NCBI RefSeq assembly: GCF_018141005.1
Contig: NZ_CP046582.1
Span: 1,798,001-1,862,000, forward strand
DNA from: Erwinia sp. E602
GTDB taxonomy: Bacteria; Pseudomonadota; Gammaproteobacteria; Enterobacterales; Enterobacteriaceae
Direction of reading: 5' to 3'
Length of the DNA: 64,000 nt
A program made the position numbers and the translations under genes. Below are positions 63,476 to 64,000 of this stretch, piece after piece. The stretch's first letter is position 1. Every line of letters starts with the position of its first letter. The notes below the pieces were generated by a model. That model was not told where the DNA came from, did not search any database, and saw only the letters and a list, made by a program, of their open reading frames with translations.

Positions 63476-64000
63476 TGAATACACTGACGCTACCGTGGCG
63501 CTTCTTTCAATCTCTCAACGTCAGCGGCCGTTGCGGCCTGCTGATCACCCTGTTCTGGATCCTGATGGCGGTGTTTGGCACCGCGCTGGCGCCGCACAAT
63601 CTGGAGGACATCGGTGCCGGCCCGATGTTCGGCTCGTTCAGCCGCGAGTTCTGGTTCGGCACCGACTACCTCGGCCGCGATATTTTCAGCCGCATCCTCT
63701 ACGGTGCGCGCTACTCGATTGGCCTGGCGCTGACCGCAGCGATCCTGGCAAGCCTGGTCGGTACGCTGCTGGCGCTGCTGGCGGCGGTGGCCGGCCGCTG
63801 GCTGGAAGAGGTGCTGGGGCGGATTAACGACGCGATGCTGGTACTGCCGGGGAAAATTCTGGCGCTGATGATCGTCGCGGTGTTTGGCTCCTCGCTGCCG
63901 ATGCTGATTATCACCGCCGTGTTTACCTACTGGCCGGGTGCCTATCGTATCGCCTACGCCATGGCCTCCAGCCTGCGGTCAATGGACTACGTGCAGGCGT
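63475..64000 (+). CDS. ABC transporter permease, DppC/OppC type, cut by right edge
   Basis: ATG at 63475 shares its A with the DppB-like stop. Only the first 175 or so codons are inside the window; the reading frame has no stop and starts MNTLTLPWRFFQSLNVSG. DppC features: membrane helix followed by HNLEDIGAGPMFGSFSREFWFGTDYLGRDIFSRILYGARYSIG, then a helix and INDAMLVLPGKILALM. The operon continues to the right, where ATPase genes are expected. Confidence 0.9.
   Translation, partial: MNTLTLPWRFFQSLNVSGRCGLLITLFWILMAVFGTALAPHNLEDIGAGPMFGSFSREFWFGTDYLGRDIFSRILYGARYSIGLALTAAILASLVGTLLALLAAVAGRWLEEVLGRINDAMLVLPGKILALMIVAVFGSSLPMLIITAVFTYWPGAYRIAYAMASSLRSMDYVQA

Overview
The window looks like chromosome of a GC-rich member of the Enterobacterales, most probably Erwiniaceae (Erwinia/Pantoea-like). 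Evidence: close relatives of E. coli XapA/XapB/XapR, Nac, Cbl and GabD; a tRNA-Asn near nac-cbl as in E. coli; a canonical enterobacterial FNR box; and mostly high-GC codon use. No integrase, intact transposase or CRISPR array is visible. AT-rich genes of probable foreign origin sit at 19.0-20.7 kb (AbiE-type toxin-antitoxin pair) and 41.4-42.5 kb (orphan HsdR N-terminal-like nuclease).

Layout, 0-20 kb: end of a PQQ dehydrogenase; a two-gene toxin-antitoxin-like module; a luciferase-like oxidoreductase; a GH1 6-phospho-beta-glucosidase; a minus-strand AfuABC-type ABC importer with an inositol-monophosphatase-family gene in the same operon, divergent from a LacI regulator with two palindromic operators between them; two convergent PLP dehydratases separated by a 44-bp tandem repeat, with an ArsR regulator; a xyloside operon (GPH permease, GH43) with an AraC regulator; a nitroreductase; the AbiE pair.

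20-33 kb: a hydroxamate-type TonB receptor and its AraC regulator with a Fur box; a PAS protein plus diflavin reductase behind a perfect FNR box and a strong NsrR box, which is the most suggestive undescribed unit here (predicted anaerobic, nitric-oxide-induced redox pair); xapA-xapB-xapR; a membrane diguanylate cyclase with an intact I-site; a TetR gene.

33-47 kb: an SDR/AraC pair lies between the TetR gene and an RND efflux operon, and the RND promoter/start region has a degenerate second copy just after tetR, suggesting that the cassette split an ancestral tetR-RND locus. Then come a DsbA-family protein, the HsdR-like gene, a gene graveyard (FAD oxidase tail, frameshifted EIIB-like fragment), a second TetR gene, a DUF3313-type lipoprotein, a stand-alone thymidylate-kinase-like gene and tRNA-Asn.

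47-64 kb: a CUT2 sugar ABC operon, then nac and cbl bracketed by two copies of the same composite repeat cassette (inverted-repeat elements, a 16-bp inverted repeat and a 53-bp tandem array). nac has a sigma-54 promoter and an NtrC site. After gabD comes a long operon (aldehyde dehydrogenase, HAD hydrolase, FAD amine oxidase, Dpp-type ABC transporter) that also has a -24/-12 promoter and two NtrC-like sites. It is predicted to be a nitrogen-scavenging pathway for an amine or peptide-like compound and runs off the right edge.
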